DNA of 64,000 nucleotides, from NCBI GenBank assembly GCA_046306335.1, contig JBKDXM010000108.1, positions 23,370 to 87,369 on the forward strand. The letters run 5' to 3'. The translations under genes were made by a program, and so were the position numbers. This DNA comes from UBA2386 sp046306335 (lineage in GTDB: Bacteria > Planctomycetota > UBA1135 > UBA2386). Below the pieces are notes generated by a model that saw only the letters and a program-made list of their open reading frames with translations, ran no database searches and had not been told where the DNA came from. This document shows positions 61,796 through 64,000 of this stretch, in pieces (within the stretch, counting starts at the first letter, position 1; each line of letters starts with the position of its first letter).

Positions 61796-64000
61796 TCAGC
61801 GGGCCAGGGTGATGCGCACCGGATCGATCGTGCCCGCCGCGGGGACCTGGAACGTCGCGCTGCCGGTTGCATTCCACAGGGTTGTGGCGGCAACCTGGCA
61901 CGTACCTGCCGGCAAGCCGAGGGCGGTGCGGAACACGCCGGGTTGGCTGGCGGCGGCCAATTCGAACTCGTGCAGCAGCGCGCCCGCGCCGTCGAGGATG
62001 CGCACGTAGAGTGGACCATCGACGGTGTATTGGTTCTCGGCGCGCGCGAAGCGGAACTCCAGCGGCACGGTCGCTGCGGCGGCGACCGCGATGACGATCG
62101 GGTTGGCGGCGGGCGCGAGGTCGAAGCGTCGGCGGAACGGCGCGATGCCTTCGCCGTAGCCGACGATCTCGACGGGGCCGGGCGGCAGCGGGCCGACGGT
62201 GGCTGCCGCATTCGCATCGGTGTCCGCGTGCCGGAAGGCGTCGCCGGCCGTCGGGCGCGCCAGCAGGCGGATGCCCGCGCCCGTGCCGATCCCCCCGTCG
62301 AGCTGGACGTTGGCGTACGCGGGCAACGGCAAGGTCAACGTGCCCAGGTCCGTGCGCTGGGCTCCGGGCTTGACGACCGCGGGCAGCGTCACGGTGGCGG
62401 CGGTCGGGCTGGAGACGACGACCTCGTAGTCGCCGGCCGGAACGTCGCGCCAGACGACGGCGCCGTCGTCGCCGAGCAGGCGGCCGATGTTCCAGCGCAG
62501 ATGGCGCGATCGCAGCGTCAGCCGGCAATCGGCGGGCACGTTGCCAGCGCCATCGAGTACGCGCAGAGCCATTTCCCGCCGCGGCGTCGCGGCGTCGACC
62601 ACGCAGCGCAGGCCGGCGTCTCCTGCCGTCGCTTCGCCGAGTTCCTGCGGGATGGCTCGGCCGAAGCGATCGAGCCCCGGTGGCCAGGCGCCCAGCGCAT
62701 GGCGTTCCCCGGCCGCGAGGTCAGCCAAGGTGAACCACCCCTGGTCGTCCGTGATCGCGTCACGACTGCGGATCATCCGATACTGGCTGAAGCCCACGGT
62801 GGGGACGCCGATCACCGTCCAACCGCGCATGCCCTGGCCAGTGCCGTCGACGAGTCTGCCGCGGATCGAAGGCGGATCGCGCGCGACCAGCAGGCATTCC
62901 GGTTCGTCGGTGCCAGCGCGCGCATCGACGGCGGCGAGGACGAGCGGCGTCTTGGCGCCCTCGATACCGGCGATCGAGCCGCTGGTCGCACGCACGAAGA
63001 TCGCGCCGGCGGCGATCTGGGCCACGTGGAAGCGGCCATCGTCGTCGGTCCGCGCGGTGCTCATCGTGTACGCGTCGTGGGCATTGCCGGGTTTGTCACG
63101 GAGGGCGCCGACCCGGACGGCGACGTTGGGCATCGGTTCGCCGTTCTGACGAATGACGCGGCCGCGCACCGGGAAACCACGGGACGCAACCAGCACGGTT
63201 GGACTGCCATCGTGCGTCCGGTCGGCCATGCAGGCGGCGCGACCCGCCGCGCGGGCGACGAGCAAGCAATCGGCCATGCCGAGGTCGAGCAGGCGGCACG
63301 AGCCGTCGGCGCCGGTACGGGCGTGTTGGACAGGAATGACCGTGCCAGCGGGCGCCTTGGGGACGGCTGCGACGTAGGCGTCCGCGATCGGCGCGCCGCC
63401 TTCGTCGACGACCCGCACCGCCAATTCGCTGCTCGCCGGTTGCAGCACGAAACGCAGCGTCGTGGCAGCGTCGGCGCGCACGCCGGCGGGAAGCGCGTAG
63501 TCAGGGTGGCTGGCGAACACGTAGCCGCCCGTCACGTGGGACGTGCCGTCGAAGGAGCCGTCGGTCCGGGTCGTCGCGAAGGCATGGCCTTGGTCGCCGC
63601 GCCTGGCGGTGAGCGAGGAGCGCAACACGACGCCGGGGATTCCCTGCCCGCCGGCGTCGACGACGACGCCGCGCAGTCGTTCCGGCGCCCGCACCTGCAG
63701 GCGGCAGATCGACTCGGCGCCGGCGATCTGGGCGCGCTGGACGGCTGCGAGGCCGCTGGCGACGACGTCCACGGGGCCCGCGGGCAGCGCAGCGAAGCGG
63801 ACGGCTCCCGCCGCATCCGTGCGTGCCGTCGCCAGCATCTGCGCGCCGAGCAGCCGCTCGGTCAAGCTGGCGCCGTCGGCGATCCCGGCGGCGACCTCGA
63901 CGTTCGCGACCGGTTTGCCGGACTCGTCGGCGCAGTGCACGGTCAGGGCCCCTTCGGCGATCGCCTGCCGCACTTCGACTGCTTCGTCCGCCGCCGGGGC
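61796..64000 (-). CDS. Carboxypeptidase regulatory-like domain protein (5' end outside window)
   Basis: The frame stays open to the window edge; GTG at 63973 is internal. The sequence is a chain of beta-sandwich modules of the carboxypeptidase-regulatory/MG2 type, seen as repeated TARTDAAGAVRFAALPAG, TDGSFDGTSHVTGG, TGADGSCRLLDLG and TDDDGRFHVAQIAAG. At least six modules are visible. The C-terminal end (GTIDPVRITLAR) closes a module. Such proteins are usually on the cell surface or secreted. The signal sequence lies upstream, out of view. Confidence 0.78.
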   Translation of the reverse strand, partial: APAADEAVEVRQAIAEGALTVHCADESGKPVANVEVAAGIADGASLTERLLGAQMLATARTDAAGAVRFAALPAGPVDVVASGLAAVQRAQIAGAESICRLQVRAPERLRGVVVDAGGQGIPGVVLRSSLTARRGDQGHAFATTRTDGSFDGTSHVTGGYVFASHPDYALPAGVRADAATTLRFVLQPASSELAVRVVDEGGAPIADAYVAAVPKAPAGTVIPVQHARTGADGSCRLLDLGMADCLLVARAAGRAACMADRTHDGSPTVLVASRGFPVRGRVIRQNGEPMPNVAVRVGALRDKPGNAHDAYTMSTARTDDDGRFHVAQIAAGAIFVRATSGSIAGIEGAKTPLVLAAVDARAGTDEPECLLVARDPPSIRGRLVDGTGQGMRGWTVIGVPTVGFSQYRMIRSRDAITDDQGWFTLADLAAGERHALGAWPPGLDRFGRAIPQELGEATAGDAGLRCVVDAATPRREMALRVLDGAGNVPADCRLTLRSRHLRWNIGRLLGDDGAVVWRDVPAGDYEVVVSSPTAATVTLPAVVKPGAQRTDLGTLTLPLPAYANVQLDGGIGTGAGIRLLARPTAGDAFRHADTDANAAATVGPLPPGPVEIVGYGEGIAPFRRRFDLAPAANPIVIAVAAAATVPLEFRFARAENQYTVDGPLYVRILDGAGALLHEFELAAASQPGVFRTALGLPAGTCQVAATTLWNATGSATFQVPAAGTIDPVRITLAR

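Overview
The window is very G+C-rich DNA (about 70% by eye) packed with genes, with little intergenic space and many GTG starts and ATGA/GTGA overlaps. It looks like a chromosomal segment of a Planctomycetota bacterium, probably from a little-cultured lineage. This placement is inferred from gene content: a Minf_1886-family protein, a secreted protein with a C-terminal domain I associate with planctomycetes, a DUF1573 lipoprotein beside a multihaem cytochrome, a Tat-exported Gfo/Idh/MocA oxidoreductase, a zinc-ribbon coiled-coil protein of the CT398 type, a large Ser/Thr kinase, and tandem BNR/sortilin propeller proteins. I found no rRNA, tRNA, CRISPR array, transposase, integrase or phage gene.

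Layout. 1-5.9 kb: end of a TPR/metallopeptidase-like protein, then a replication group (a degenerate DnaA-like ATPase, thymidylate kinase, DNA polymerase III delta prime) and a small conserved protein. 5.9-9.7 kb: a secreted S9 peptidase convergent with a Tat-exported oxidoreductase. 9.7-12.3 kb (minus): a tetrahaem cytochrome fused to a metallophosphatase-like domain, and a DUF1573 lipoprotein. 12.7-15.3 kb (minus): a sensor kinase/NtrC-type regulator pair. 15.3-19.7 kb: a repeat-rich gap, an amidase lipoprotein, and an anti-sigma/PP2C/receiver signalling operon. Two inverted copies of a REP-like element bracket the amidase and signalling genes. 19.7-23.2 kb: a MATE exporter and DnaK. 23.4-28.5 kb: a Gld-like ABC export operon with DUF4340. 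28.6-30.8 kb: EVE protein, beta-propeller lipoprotein, ClpS and a DUF2017-like protein.

31-42 kb (minus): a nidogen-like secreted protein, two tandem BNR-propeller proteins (one with an inserted PDZ domain) and an 1125-residue kinase/ATPase/TPR protein. 42-48 kb: CysS, a lipoprotein MsrB, two divergent hotdog-fold genes, a zinc-ribbon coiled-coil protein and SelB. 48-52.4 kb: a membrane protein with a 57-bp minisatellite, a zinc-ribbon protein and a HEAT+VWA secreted protein. 52.4-58.4 kb (minus): a molybdopterin oxidoreductase operon (ferredoxin-NrfD fusion, small Cys-rich protein, catalytic subunit, MFS transporter). 58.6-59.6 kb: a Gly-rich RRM protein with a clear terminator, then two 16-bp-period tandem arrays. 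59.6-64 kb (minus): a tiny membrane protein, an M1 peptidase lipoprotein and a truncated carboxypeptidase-regulatory-domain protein.

The most unusual signals are: (1) the DnaA-like protein that has lost the arginine-finger, sensor-2 and box-recognition residues; (2) the inverted repeats around the signalling genes, next to a perfect 19-bp inverted repeat in locally G+C-poor DNA; and (3) the oxidoreductase operon, whose catalytic and electron-transfer subunits carry no export signal.
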